64,000 nucleotides of DNA from Liriodendron chinense. Its lineage: Eukaryota > Streptophyta > Magnoliopsida > Magnoliales > Magnoliaceae. The stretch spans positions 1,975,501 through 2,039,500 of the forward strand of contig ML058466.1 of assembly GCA_003013855.2 (NCBI GenBank), read 5' to 3'. The notes under the pieces were generated by a model. The model worked only from the letters and a program-made list of their open reading frames with translations, had not been told where the DNA came from and ran no database searches. A program made the translations under genes and the position numbers. Positions 47,409 through 58,742 of the stretch are shown here, one piece after another (the stretch's first letter is position 1; every line of letters starts with the position of its first letter).

Positions 47409-47732
47409 GCTCTCTATGTTAACATATGGTTATAGTTATAACTGCGACATACTATCTACTCTTATCTTACCTTAATTGCTGTATCATTAAGGGGGAGAGA
47501 ATAGTTTGTCAATTGCTGACAAAACGGGGGAGAAAGATCATATCTCACCAAAACTAGTTTGCTATGTTTTGTGATGCAGGGATTGAAAGGTTATGGGGGA
47601 GCAAACTGAAAGGGCGCTGCTTAGTTTGTCATGTCAAGAGTCCTGTATTTATTTAATTATCATGTAATCTCTTGTACATGTAATTCGTTTTGGTAGGTTA
47701 AGTTTTTGTAAGTAATTGACAAAGGGGGAGAT
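47409..47732 (+). other. Copia 3' internal region with polypurine tract
   Basis: Contains GGGGGAGAGAATAG and ACGGGGGAGAAAGATC, then GACAAAGGGGGAGAT directly before the 3' LTR. This is the typical end of plant copia internal regions and supplies the primer for plus-strand DNA. Confidence 0.7.
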
Positions 47733-49791
47733 TGTTAGTGCACTTTTCTATGGCATACTAGTTCACCTTGTTTGTCAATCACTTAGGTCAGTGAGTCTAG
47801 TGTCGGTTGAGATTAATGAAGACGAAGACCGAAGACTCAAGATGAACCAGCTGCATCAAGAATGAAGAAACAGGTAAAAGAAATGCCTTGGTGTGTACCT
47901 TGCCTTAAACCTACCTAAAACCATAACCTCTTAGATGACTTAAACCAACTAAGTATACCCTTAGTCATCATCATTAGTATTAAAACTCCATGAAAAAATG
48001 ATAAGTTGGACTAATTAAAGAGGTGGAAGCTGTTGTAATCAATTCAGCTCAAACAACAGTTTTCGATAAGACTTTGATCAATCAGACAGTTATTCTGATA
48101 GGACTCTGATCGATCGGACATAAGTCCGGATCAATCGGAATTTGTTTCAGTAAAATTGAAAATCCACTAGACAAATTTTTGATCAATCGGACAAACTTCC
48201 GATCCATCGGAAGGGGTCCATCCGATCAATCGAACAATGATTTCGATCAATCAAAATATCTTCCAGAGATTTCATTGGATAGATTTTCGATCAATCGGAT
48301 AAGTTTCCGATCAATCGAACCCATTTTCCGATCAATCGGAGATGCACGAATCTGCCCGTTTTTTTACCGTTGGAAGAAAATCTATATATAGAGGGGGATT
48401 CGTTTTTGAGCTGATAGAAGGAATTTTGAAGAGATAGAATCGACCATTGTTGAAGATCATTAAGAGCTCTATTCCTAACCCAAACAAGTGATCTTCGTTG
48501 TGATTCATCACAAGTATGGAGCATTTAAAGCTCAAGAAGAAGATGCACTTGTCCCTCTCTTGATCTCTAGGGATTGGATTGATCTTGATAGTCATATTCC
48601 TATCCAATACTTTATGATGAGATCTTTGTAGGTGAGACTCTTTAGGCAACCCATTCCCATAAGTTGTAGAGATCTCAAACCCACCCTCCTATCACCTTAG
48701 GCATATCAAAGGCATTATTTGCAAGGTGGTTGATCAAGTGTAACTGAGGCATTGACGACGCAACGGCAACATGATCAGGGGAGCAAGGGAAGCTGATTGA
48801 AGCACAGGAGATCGGAGATCAAGCAACCCGAACAGGAGCTGAACAAGGGGCTCATCCGACAAGTAAGGTTGTTTTTGTAGAGAGTCATTCCACTCAATTC
48901 CCTGTGGGATTTGAGTGTAGAGTTTGTTTGACAAACTCGAACTGGGGTCGTTTGTCGATCCTTGGCTTATTAATTGAGCCTAAATCTCTAGGGACGTTGG
49001 CCGTTCCTTGGCCCGTTTGTCGACCTAAAGACTAGGAGCTGTTTGGGGCTCCTTAGCTCGTTGCCAAGCCTAAACAAAGTCTCTAAGGGGGAGCCTCCAA
49101 CACGGGAGTGAATGTGTGTTGTCCTTGAGTAGGATTCGAGATGACCTTGAGTAGGTCCCATAGGTTGGGAGGAACCTGTAAACTCCTCGATTGGGTGGAG
49201 CCGATTTAAAACACCTTGGTTAGGAGGAACCAGATTTAAACTCCCTAGTGAATGGCTGTGTGCTCAAAGGGATTGAGTACTTGAACCAGGAGTGGAGTAG
49301 ACAAGTAGTCGAACTACTATACATGCTTGTGTTTGTGATTGTATTTGAGGACATTTCTTATTATGCTTTGTGTTTAATTGCTTAATTATGAATGTTTAAT
49401 TAGAATGTATGCTAGCACTAAATAAGCACATCCACACATAAGATGTACTTTCACTTAGTTGTGTAGACTCAAGCTTGATTATCCATCCTCTATAGTCTAC
49501 TTAGGTTGCATAGATTAGGAGCTTGATTAGTTAAATCATTTGATTATCTATGCATGCTTAGACTAGGTTGCTTATTGCTTGCAATATGCTAGTCTTGTAA
49601 TTAAACCCACTTAGGCTTAGAAGCCGAAGTGTTCTTGCTTACTTAGTTTAATTTGTTAAAACTATTAAGGAGGTGAAAAGAATTTCAAAAGCTCCTAATC
49701 ACACCCCCCATAGGACTTAGCCATAATTCTAGTTGCTCTTTAAGCTTCCGCACATACGAAGGTGTCGTGTTAGATTACTGACGTAATTTCA
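47733..49791 (+). repeat. Copia 3' LTR
   Basis: 2059 bp, same start (TGTTAGTG) and end (AATTTCA) as the 5' LTR. The GATCAATC array spans about 48055-48345. The LTRs are similar but clearly diverged by many point changes, so the insertion is not recent. Confidence 0.9.
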
Positions 49792-49796
49792 ATCTT

Positions 49797-50200
49797 AGTC
49801 CATGCCCCAATCGACCTTGGTCTAAGAGAGTGAAGCCATGTTTTAGCTCTTTCTTTTAAAGAGAAATGGAGTAGCTTTAATTTTACTACATCTTCCTATA
49901 CATTGTTGTATTGCAAAGTAAAAACCCCTTCGTCAAACTCTTTGAGATGTAGATATGGGCTCTCGGAATCTAGCCCATGGAACTTAGGTAAAAGTTGAAT
50001 TACCCCCGACTTAATATCAATTGTTTCGGCATTGTTCAGGAAAGACATGCACGAAGGAGTGGTAGCACAAGCCGGTTGTAAGTAATCACATAGAGCTCTC
50101 ATTAGAGGAGCATTGTGCGCCTCATTCTCTTCTCCTCCGTCTGGATTTGTGTTTGTAATTGGAGTAGGAGGGGATTATTCCTTGACGGTTTTTTATCCAT
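49797..50200 (-). pseudogene. Athila gag N-terminus
   Basis: The minus-strand translation gives NPDGGEENEAHNAPLMRALC, then SGVIQLLPKFHGLDSESPY and HLKEFDE, diagnostic of Athila gag. A TAG stop follows at 49893-49895, after which LKERAKTWLHSLRPRSIG continues in the same frame to the ATCTT duplication. Across the copia insertion the frame resumes at 31262. A frame change near 50150 affects the start. Confidence 0.85.
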
Positions 50201-50606
50201 ATTCCCCGAACTTTCACAAAGTTCAATGTATTTTCTAACTCGTCTATAGACGGATAGTGGTCTAACTAAACCACCTTCGGTTTGGAGACAATTTGCGTGG
50301 TCACGTTCCTAACAAGACATAAACCACACAAACAAAAATCTGAATTAAATCTAAACCTAAATCCTAAATCCTAAAACAAAAATCTGGAAAGAACTAAAAT
50401 CTATAAAACTGAAAAAGTTTTAAGCTAAAAAGATGTTACCCGATTAGCTTGAACTAGAAGTAATTCCTACCAAACAAAACAAAGTTGTTAGTTCTAGAAA
50501 TAAAAAAACTAACCCGAGGAAAACAGTAAAACCTAACTACTTCTAATTATATAGTTACTAAAAGAATTTAAAACTGTTTATTCTTGATTCCCTGGCAACG
50601 ACACCA
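50201..50606 (-). other. Athila 5' leader and primer binding site
   Basis: Untranslated leader between the 5' LTR and gag. TGGTGTCGTTGCCAGGGA at 50589-50606 (minus strand), six bases inside the LTR end, corresponds to the TGGCGCCGTTGCCGGGGA-type site known from Athila elements. Confidence 0.75.
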
Positions 50607-50612
50607 AAAGCT

Positions 50613-51945
50613 TGTTCTTTCACCTCAAGTGCAAGGCTGCGTTGTAGTAATAATCTTGGTAAGATCGAGGTCAATCCACAGGTAATTAGGGTAAACAAAT
50701 TCAAATCATTCTAGCAACTTCAATCTTAGCAAATTTAGAATTCAATTTTAAAAACTAAGTAAAACAGTAAATTTAGGAAAAATCTGATAATTAATAGGAC
50801 TAAGGCCTCAAAGATCTACTTGTAGTAGTTCCATGTGAATTCATTCATCCAAGGATAAACACAAGTAGATTCGAAGTTCTATCTCTCATCTAGTTGAAAG
50901 ATTAAACATTCAAACACAAACAATCTCACTTAAGTCAGAAAATAAGATTCCAGTTCTAATAAAGCACATAGAACTCGAACATGTAGCCTTCGAAGTAACA
51001 ATCATGCCAAAAGACTATGTCATGATCTAGGGTTACTACAATTCAAATCTAATAAATGCAAACATGATAATCTCAGAGAATTGCAAGGAACTCATGTCCA
51101 AAACACATGAATTCTCATAAAAAATCCAAAAATATCAACTTTATTCAAACTAGAACTTAAATATCCAAACTTTTAAGTAAAGGCACTTGCATTGAACAAA
51201 TTCTACATGATAATTAGCTACAAGCTTCACCTCTTAGCCTTAGCTAGGAGGTTCTAGCCGAGCATCATTATGCTATAAATAAAATCATAAGAAAAACTAC
51301 TTGAAAGCATAAGAAAAAAAAAAAAAAACCCTAGTTGGAGGAGTTGCAAACGCTCCACGATGCTCCTCTCCACCTTCTTGGACTTCACAAGCCTTCTATG
51401 GTACCTTAGGGATAACGTAGAGGTGTCCTTTTATAGCAAAAGTTTGTCACCGACTTGAAAATTTTTAGAGATTGGAGAGTCCTTACGCAGTCTGGACGTT
51501 GGCCGGCCGGCCGAAGGTTGCACAGCAACTACACAAAAATCTGGAGCTTTTCATACATAGGCCGACCTACTTGCCAGCCGGTCGGTCAGTCCATCTGACT
51601 GGCCGGATGAGAGGTCGGCTTGTGTAAAAAAGTGTCCAGAGAAAATGTGATTTCTTAAGGGTTTGGCCGGCTGGCCGGACAGTCTATAAAATGTGATTTT
51701 TCATGGTTCTTCTCCTCCATCTTCATTACAATTCACCTCCACCTCTTGTCCTTTCTTCCATTGATCTTTAAGGCACCTCCATCTCTTGTCATTTCTTCCA
51801 GTGAGTCCTTTAACATCATATAAGTGAAATCTCTCTCACATTCCTACAAACACAAAAACATGTATTAGATTAGTCTTTAAACATGTAAACCATGCATAAT
51901 GTGTGATGAATTGGGGTTAGAATATGCACAATTCAGAACTCAACA
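50613..51945 (-). repeat. Athila 5' LTR
   Basis: 1333 bp, TGTTC...CAACA on the plus strand, paired with 20187-21468. About 50 bp longer than the 3' LTR, including a duplicated CACCTCCA-CTCTTGTC segment near 51735-51800. Confidence 0.9.
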
Positions 51946-51950
51946 AGTAG
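51946..51950 (+). repeat. Target site duplication of the Athila element (right)
   Basis: AGTAG, identical to 20182-20186. Confidence 0.9.
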
Positions 51951-53353
51951 GCGTGCAGGGAGTCTATAAATACCCCAAGTCCCTTCCCTTTTCTTCTCAT
52001 TTGACTTGTGAGATGTCCAAGCTCTGTCGATCTACTGCTTCTCCAAAACTTCAGGTCTCCAGTGTATGTCCTCCCGGTTTCCAACATCTCCTCTTCCTTG
52101 AGGTCCCCGTATTGGAGTGTTGCTTGTTACGCTTCATCTTTCAAGTCCCCTTCTCTTAATTTTTTCTTTGTTCTTCCTGATGTCTTCCGATGTGGCTACC
52201 GTCTCTGACCGTTTACTAAACGAGTTAGTGGGCCATGTGAGTGACTCTAGGTCGCTTGCCATTTGTAGAGTCTAAGTCTAGGTCCTACGAGGCTGACTCC
52301 TGAGTTCGAGGAGGAGCGACAGGTTGAATAGCCAACCTCCTCACCTTATGTTAGGCTTGTCTTCATTGATGATACATTTGTATCGGAGTTGATGATGACC
52401 GACCTGCAAACCCTCAGGTCGGTTTACAATATCCCCAGCTCAGTAGGTCTCCAACTACCCTGATTTAGAGAGGTTCCGAGCGACCTCTTATGGGGGAGGT
52501 CGTGTTATATTCCGTTTTCTTTTCTTGTGATCTTCGTTTACCTCTCTACCCTTTGGTGAGAGAGGTACTCTGTTGTCTCAAAGTTGCCCTGGGGCAATTG
52601 AACCCCAACGTGTGGCGGAAAATCTTTGGTTGCTGCATCCTCTGGTAGCACGTCGAGAATACAGAGCTCTTAGTGGATGAGCTCTTTTACTTGTATTAGA
52701 CCAAGGAAAGTCCACACGCTCATGGCTAGTTTTTTTTTTCTTCTTGGTCGGGCAAAGGTCGTGCCACTGTCAATCGTTACTTCCACAAGTTCACATCTTT
52801 CGAGGGCTTTTGCACTTTGTTATATATTTGAAAAGGGGTTTATAAAATACTGGAGTCGCCACTAACCAGTTGCTTCGAATCTATAGTCGGCTAGATTATG
52901 TAGAAACATTAGAGAAGGGGATCCGAAGATACATTCCTCTAAAATGACTCATTGATCTGCGGTCAGAGATTTGAGGTAAGGGACCACGGTTATAGAGAGA
53001 GAATGTGTTAGGCACCCACTCAGCCTGTACAATTATAAGGTCTCTACTTCATTAAATCTGACTAGTCTTTGAAGGTTAGGATCAGTTCTCGTATATTCTC
53101 ACAGAAGACATGTAATGCAATGATAGGTGAATGTGGGTTTAATCAGTAAGAGTTTCTGATGGGCAAGTTCTGATCAAATCAGCAAACCACAGAGCATATG
53201 CTCGAACTAACCGGGTGTAAAGGGTTGTATGATGGGCGAATATAAAGTAATGAAGTGCGGTATGATGATGGGTCTGACTAGCCAAAGTTTCTAATGGGTA
53301 GGATTTGATTGAATCCGTAAGCCGCAGAGTATATGCTAAGACTAATCAGGTGC
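51951..53353. other. Right flank of Athila: older LTR-element debris
   Basis: Begins with a TATA-like CTATAAATACCCC at about 51970. Near 52850-53020 it has GGAGTCGCCACTAA followed by GTTAGGCACCC, a motif pair I associate with non-coding parts of Tat/Ogre-type LTR elements. Short ORFs lack recognisable domains. No gene is supported. Confidence 0.4.
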
Positions 53354-53539
53354 AGCGATAGTAGGGCTATGCACGGTTCGATCGGTTCGGTTTTGAGGGG
53401 TGATGCCCAACCGAACCGACTCTATCAGTTTTGAATATTTAAAAACCGAATCGAACTGATGAAGCCTCACTAACCAAACCGAACTGGATAAATTCTTGTC
53501 GGTTCCGTTTTGTCGGTTTATCGGTTCCATGACAACATT

Positions 53540-53905
53540 TAAAAAATTAAGAAGATCCAAATCTCTGGTGGACCACACCAACGTAAAAACTGGTGAATGA
53601 CCATTAAAACTTTTTATAATTATAGGCTCCAAAAGCTGAAAGTGAAATTTGACTTTTCCATTCATCCAAGTCTGTTTGACCTTATCAACGGGTTGGATGA
53701 AAAATACACATCGTAGATCTTCTTCAAGTGGGCCCTACGACATTTTTAATAGCGAGCGTTCAATCAATGTTGTTTCCTGTGGTGTGGTCCACCTGAGATT
53801 TGGATATGATTAATTTTTGGGAACACATCCTAAAACGGGCTAAGAAAACAAATAGATAGTGTGGATATATAAGATATTATCAAGGTGGGCAATACAGTAG
53901 GGTAA
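53540..53905. repeat. Foldback-family copy inside the hAT-like element
   Basis: CTCTGGTGGACCACACCAAC near 53560 pairs with GTGGTGTGGTCCACCTGAG near 53780. The right arm ends ATATTATCAAGGTGGGCAAT, and the left outer arm is truncated. Confidence 0.65.
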
Positions 53906-53923
53906 CATATACATAATAAATAT

Positions 53924-53985
<62 letters not shown>

Positions 53986-53996
53986 ACCCTACTATA
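53895..53996. repeat. Palindrome around a (TA)n microsatellite
   Basis: ACAGTAGGGTAACATATA at the left pairs with TATGTTACCCTACTATA at the right, with about 55 bp of pure AT/TA (53927-53981) between them. It would form a long hairpin. Confidence 0.7.
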
Positions 53997-54168
53997 TAGT
54001 TGAAAACTGGTTTATAATTTTCACAAAACGACATCTGAACCGATATCCTCGGTTTTTAATATAAAAAAACCGACCCGACCCAAAATAGAATGGAAAAACC
54101 GACTGAAACCGACCGGTTCGGTTCAATTCGATAGGTTCTATCGGTTTTTTAACATCCTTAAGAGATAG

Positions 54169-54906
54169 AATGCTAATGGATGCATATAGCGGGGGTTGGA
54201 AAAATAAAAGATGAATGTTGGCATAGTATCCTCAGTCCCGTTTTGGCTTGGTGGTAGTGGCTTGTTGCTGTTGGATTGAAAGGTTTAGATTAAGTAATTT
54301 TTTTTTTTGGTGGGGGGGTCTTTTTTCTCTCCTAAATGCATTTATTGAGAACATGCCAAAGGATTAGATGGTTTATGTGGAATTGTTTGGAATACAATAG
54401 GAACATGTGAGACCAATACCTAAAAGCTATTCTCCAGCTGTTCATGCTTGTATTGTGTAAAACAGTAAAAGAGGGTTGATGTCAGATGACCATTGGCCGG
54501 TGGCTGATCCTTTGCCAAATAACTGATAGGCGCCCCGGTTTGCAACGATGAAGCAGAATTTGTAAAATCCCTCACCCAGTTAGCTGGGACAATGGCCACA
54601 ATGATGCTGAAGTCTACTTGTAGGTGAGGCTGTGATTGGTGCACCAAACATGATGAAATTTCATGATTAATCAGTCTAATTTGGTGCCAGCCTAAATTAT
54701 AATACATGAGTTTGTTTATTTATTCATGGAAATCACCCATAAAAATGGGGTTGAACCGATTCCCCAAAAACTAAGATGGGCTCCATTACATGGATTTAGT
54801 GATTTAAGATGGATCTCATGGCTCATGCAAACAAGTGTTCCACCCATCAGCGGTAGGCGCACTTCCCCTGTGCCTGCCTACACAAGTCACAATGCAAAAA
54901 GACTTT
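54169..54906. other. Intergenic, no gene seen
   Basis: Mixed-composition sequence with a T-run and G-run near 54298-54317 and no ORF with recognisable content. Confidence 0.5.
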
Positions 54907-55640
54907 GGGGGCGTTTGGTAAAACTTAATTTCACGACTTATCACTTAAAAATTCTATTTTCAATAATTTTAGTAATTCAGACCGTTTGGTAATTAAAAAG
55001 ATTTAAGTGCTTAATTGAAAAAATCACTTAAATTAAGTGGATTATTTTCAGCCATGACAACTTGACTTAAAACTTATAGCTGAATGCGGTAAGCGGTTCC
55101 TCTTTAAATTTTAGATAAAAATTGACAAAAGTATCCCTATTAACATTTAATAATGGCAAGGATTACCCTTCTTTATTTACTTTCCTATCTATGACACCAT
55201 CCTACGCAAGTACTTGAAGTCACCAAATTCTATAAGCCCCAGCATAATGTATGTATTATATCTACAGTCTATTCATTTGGAGAGATAATTTTTTAAGGCA
55301 TGAGCCCAAAAATGAGACAGGTCCAAACCTCAGGTGGACCACACCACTGAAAGCAATGGGGACAATGATGCCCACCATTGAAACCTTCCTAGGGCCCGCC
55401 ATGATGTTTATTTACCATCAACCCTCTTTATAAGAACGCAAAGACCTGAATTAAGGGAAAACACAAATATTAGCTTGATTCAAAACTTTTGTGGCCATTA
55501 TAAGTTTTTTATGGTAGTTTTCAGGTAAATTACCAAATAGATTTTTCAGTTCTTATAAGTGCTTAAATTCAGCACTTTTAAGTTCTCAGTACTTAAATTA
55601 ATTTTCAGGCTTAATTTTTCAATTTACCAAACAGCACTTC
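54907..55640. mobile_element. MITE with GTTTGGTAAA termini carrying a foldback half copy
   Basis: Starts GGGGGCGTTTGGTAAA with CTTAATTTC and ends AATTTACCAAACAGC, so the ends are inverted over about 15 bases. The AT-rich arms rich in ACTTAAAA/TTTAAGT also pair. The middle (55200-55510) contains the foldback motifs CACCAAATTCTATAAGCCCC, CAGGTGGACCACACCACTGAA and CCATGATGTTTATTTACCAT. The exact target duplication is not readable. Confidence 0.5.
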
Positions 55641-55661
55641 ATGTTTTGACAAAGGGGGGTG

Positions 55662-55739
<78 letters not shown>

Positions 55740-56560
55740 CTATGAGCTGGAGTTGTGATGGTTTTGAGGCAGAGAGTCAAGAAAATTGTACAAGGCATGG
55801 TTGTATGACAAGCCTTGGATTGTATACATGTCAATGACTGTATGACAATCCAAGATGGGCCCAACGTCTAACTCAACCATCACCTCGTTCAAGAAGCATT
55901 CGTTATTTAACTTCTTTGGGACTCTATTCACATAATTAATTGTTCCGTAAGACCGAAGGGTCTGTTCCCGACCCCCTTAAAGCTCACAGCATACTGGGGC
56001 AAAATATTAGAATTACGTGCCTTTTTTCTAGCATTAATTGACTCATTATGTAATCAATTGCATTCCAGAATATTCAAAATCCAGCCATTTTGAGAAGAAC
56101 CATGTTAGCGTGACTCTTGTGTCCACGTGGAGGAAGGAACATGCATGAGATCCACACCGTCCATGGAGTGTGCTGCCTCGTGTACACTTCAGAAAAGCCG
56201 AAAACCAGGCCCATACAAAATTCAAATGGGCCACACCATAGGAACACCCACCATTAGTTGTGTTGGGGGGCGCCCAAGGTGGTATGTATATGCCATCCAT
56301 TCCATTCATCTGACAAGCTTATAAGGATGAACGGACTCCCCCAAAAATTAGGTTATTCTAGAGCTAAGATGAGTTCCATGTGAATTTAAGAGGTTTTAGG
56401 CATGATTTTACACTTATTCCTTGTGTTTTAGCACACGAGTTTTAAATCGGCCTTAGTTTCTGTAATGATGCTAAATATGGGCTGGCAGCCTGGCACACTT
56501 GATGGACAGGGTAGATCTCATGCACAAAAGTTGTTTGGAGTGGATTAGGTGCAGCCCGTG
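55641..56560. other. Intergenic with (AT)n microsatellite
   Basis: A pure AT repeat spans about 55672-55737. The remainder shows foldback-like fragments (near 56140-56300) and no supported gene. Confidence 0.5.
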
Positions 56561-56564
56561 GAAC

Positions 56565-57010
56565 ACACCTTGATGTATGTATTCTATATCCACAGTCCAT
56601 CCATTTTGCCAGATCATTTTAGGGTATGAGCCAAAAAATGAAGCAGATGCAAATCTCAGGTGGACCATAATATAGGAAACAATGGTAATTGCACGCCACA
56701 GTATTAAAAACTTTCTAGGGCCCACTATAATGTTTCCAGCATGTTTATTTGCCACTCAACCTGTTGGTAATGTCAAGCAAACCTTGATGAAAGGGAAAAA
56801 CAAAAAACAAATATCAGCTTGATCCAAAACTTTTGTGGCCCACAAGAAGGTTTTAATGGTCAATCATCACTGTTTCCTATGGTATTGTCCACCTGAGATT
56901 TTGATATGTTTCATTTTTTTGGGCTCATGCCCTAAAATGATCTGACAAAACAGGTGGACAAGTGGATATAGAATACATACATCAAGGTCAAGGTGGGTGG
57001 GCTCCACGGG
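56565..57010. repeat. Foldback-family full copy
   Basis: Left arm AACACACCTTGATGTATGTATT with CCACAGTCCATCCATTTTGCC; right arm GACAAAACAGGTGGACAAGTGG with GAATACATACATCAAGGT. Outer blocks TTAGGTGCAGCCCGTGG (56545) and CCACGGGCC...GCGCACCTAGTCC (57005-57050) extend the inverted repeat. Confidence 0.75.
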
Positions 57011-57050
57011 CCTCACTGCCTTGTGTGAGGCTGGGGCGCACCTAGTCCGC

Positions 57051-58742
57051 TCCCGAGCAATAGTCACACACCCTTGTGCCCACGCAAGTCACAAGGTGGA
57101 GAATGTGATGGTTCATAGGCATGCACTTAGAAAATTGAAAAGGTGTCATGGTTGTATGGCAATCCAAGATATCGCTAACTCAATCATGACTGGAACATAA
57201 CTGAAAAACTGCACCCATCACTCTCTCAAGATTTGTTGATGTGAGAAAGTATTTGGTATTAACTTCTCTGGACTATTCACATATACTCAATGTCCATAGG
57301 TAATGTCACTGCACAAACACCCCTTTTTTTTTTCTTTTCTTTTTTTAACACACGCACTCACACACCAGTGGTTTTTTACACCATAATGGATACTCGAACC
57401 CATGACCTCCTGTTGAAACCCTTGTGAGCCTACAACAGAGGCATGAGCAAGGACCCAAAACTCCACTTTTCAACTGCAAAGAAATTTGGAATGTTGCCAG
57501 TGGCTTCTCATCTAACCTTCTTCAACCTGCTCATGCAGGTATTAGGACCAAGTGACAGAAGCAGCCTTCAGTGTAACTGCTAATTTTAGCCTTTAGGCAA
57601 CTATAGCTTGACGAAATCATTGACTAGCTTCTGATCAAAGAATCTCCAAATACGTGTGATGCCTTCTTGGTACAACTGCAGGACTTTCTGGCATGACCGA
57701 GTCTTAGATTCATAGTTTCTCAACTAGGCTTTGTCCATCAACCAACGGACAAACTCTCAAGCAAGAAGGGAACCAAAGAAAGTCTCAACACAGCTGAAAC
57801 CATGAAAATTCATTTCATTTTTCTGAGGTTTTGATAATAGCAATGTCATATGCAGTAGTGGCCTATAACAGAAGGTACAAAACGGTTGAAAGAAGACTGT
57901 CAAATTACCTGGTGCCAATGCTACCCAAACTCAGCATTTGGACCTTGATGATTGACTTCTTGAGTAGGATGAAGACAGCACCTGCATAGGAAATAATTCA
58001 GATTCACAGAAAGGAGTTGCTTGAGCCAAAAGATTTTGTGGAACCTGGAAGAATCCCCAATTCAGGAAATGACTAAAATACAGCAGCTAATGTGAATTGG
58101 GTATTATATGATACTCTACCAGAGTAAAGTGGATCATACTTCTGCAAGCTGCACTGTGTATGACATATGTTACTCATTCAAGACTGCAGCTGTGGGCAAC
58201 ATAGCGGATGGCGCACAGCCCAAAGATACATTGAAATTGGAGGATCCTAGTAAGTCCAATCAATAGACATTTTCCCATCAGATTTGAATGGTTGACCATA
58301 ATTCTTATTAAGCATCCATCTAGTCACCACTGGTCTGTAGGTTGGGACTGTATGGTAGATGTGATTTTATTGGCAATGACCCATTCACAAAGGAGTCCAC
58401 AATTCGGGCAGTCTAGAATGAGTAAGAGTATTGTTCAGAGTATGATGAAGCAGATTGTCAGGCAGATATAAAAATCACATTAATTACCCAATGCGAATTA
58501 TCATGTTAATTTTTGGAACTGACTGATTCTTCTACATATTTGTTAAGGTTATTACTAAATACTTTATTTTGGAATTAGAGATACACCAGTCCACTTGGAG
58601 CCATTCCAAATGCTGGAGAGGGTTTTCCTAATATTACCATTCTAAGGATTGAATCTTCTCAACTAGAAAGAATCATGAGCTTAGTAATCCCAGCATAATT
58701 TTCACCAACTCAAGAATGTAAATAACAGGTCAGTGACATTAA
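57051..58742. other. Intergenic, no gene seen
   Basis: No ORF with recognisable homology. A minus-strand stretch at about 57605-57760 reads YQEGITRIWRFFDQKLVNDF before a stop but has two in-frame stops just upstream; it is unidentified. Confidence 0.4.

Larger units (their letters stand above)
31268..49791 (+). mobile_element. Ty1/copia-type element, gag only, inserted in Athila gag
   Basis: LTRs of about 2.0 kb (31268-33286 and 47733-49791) begin TGTTAGTG and end AATTTCA. Perfect ATCTT duplications flank the element. A primer binding site TGATATCAGAGC lies at 33289-33300 and a purine-rich tract AAAGGGGGAGAT at 47721-47732. The only coding sequence kept is gag (33360-34382). No protease, integrase or reverse transcriptase is recognisable anywhere between the LTRs. 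The internal region is inflated by another insertion (34955-47408). Confidence 0.9.
20187..51945 (-). mobile_element. Athila-like Ty3/gypsy retrotransposon with three nested insertions
   Basis: Minus-strand element with LTRs at 50613-51945 (5') and 20187-21468 (3'), perfect AGTAG target duplications, a primer binding site TGGTGTCGTTGCCAGGGA at 50589-50606 and a purine-rich tract (GTTGGGGGTG) next to the 3' LTR. Gene order gag, protease, reverse transcriptase, RNase H, integrase, and the style of the reverse transcriptase (MPFGLCN, FMDDF), fit the Athila lineage. Without the solo LTR (22743-24529), Harbinger element (28024-30028) and copia element (31268-49791) it is about 9.4 kb, near normal size. 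Several frameshifts and at least one gag nonsense codon show it is inactive. Confidence 0.9.
53362..54160. mobile_element. hAT-like non-autonomous element carrying a foldback copy
   Basis: Begins TAGGGCTATGCACGGTTCG and ends in a CGGTTCGGTT-rich arm and ACATCCTTA. The two ends form inverted CGGTTCGGTTTT/AAAACCGA blocks (53380-53530 and 54040-54150). Flanks AGCGATAG (53354-53361) and AGAGATAG (54161-54168) are an 8-bp duplication with one mismatch, as expected for hAT. The middle (about 53540-53905) is a foldback-family copy. Confidence 0.65.

Noticed and set aside
48179..48391. Repetitive ORF with RSIG/DQS repeats; equivalents at 31715-31927 and 23835-24282
   Set aside because: Translation of the GATCAATC motif array in the LTR. 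The frame is not conserved between copies.
57605..57760. Minus-strand segment reading like a protein C-terminus (WRFFDQKLVNDF then stop)
   Set aside because: Two in-frame stops within the preceding 40 codons and no family I recognise; not enough to call a gene or pseudogene.
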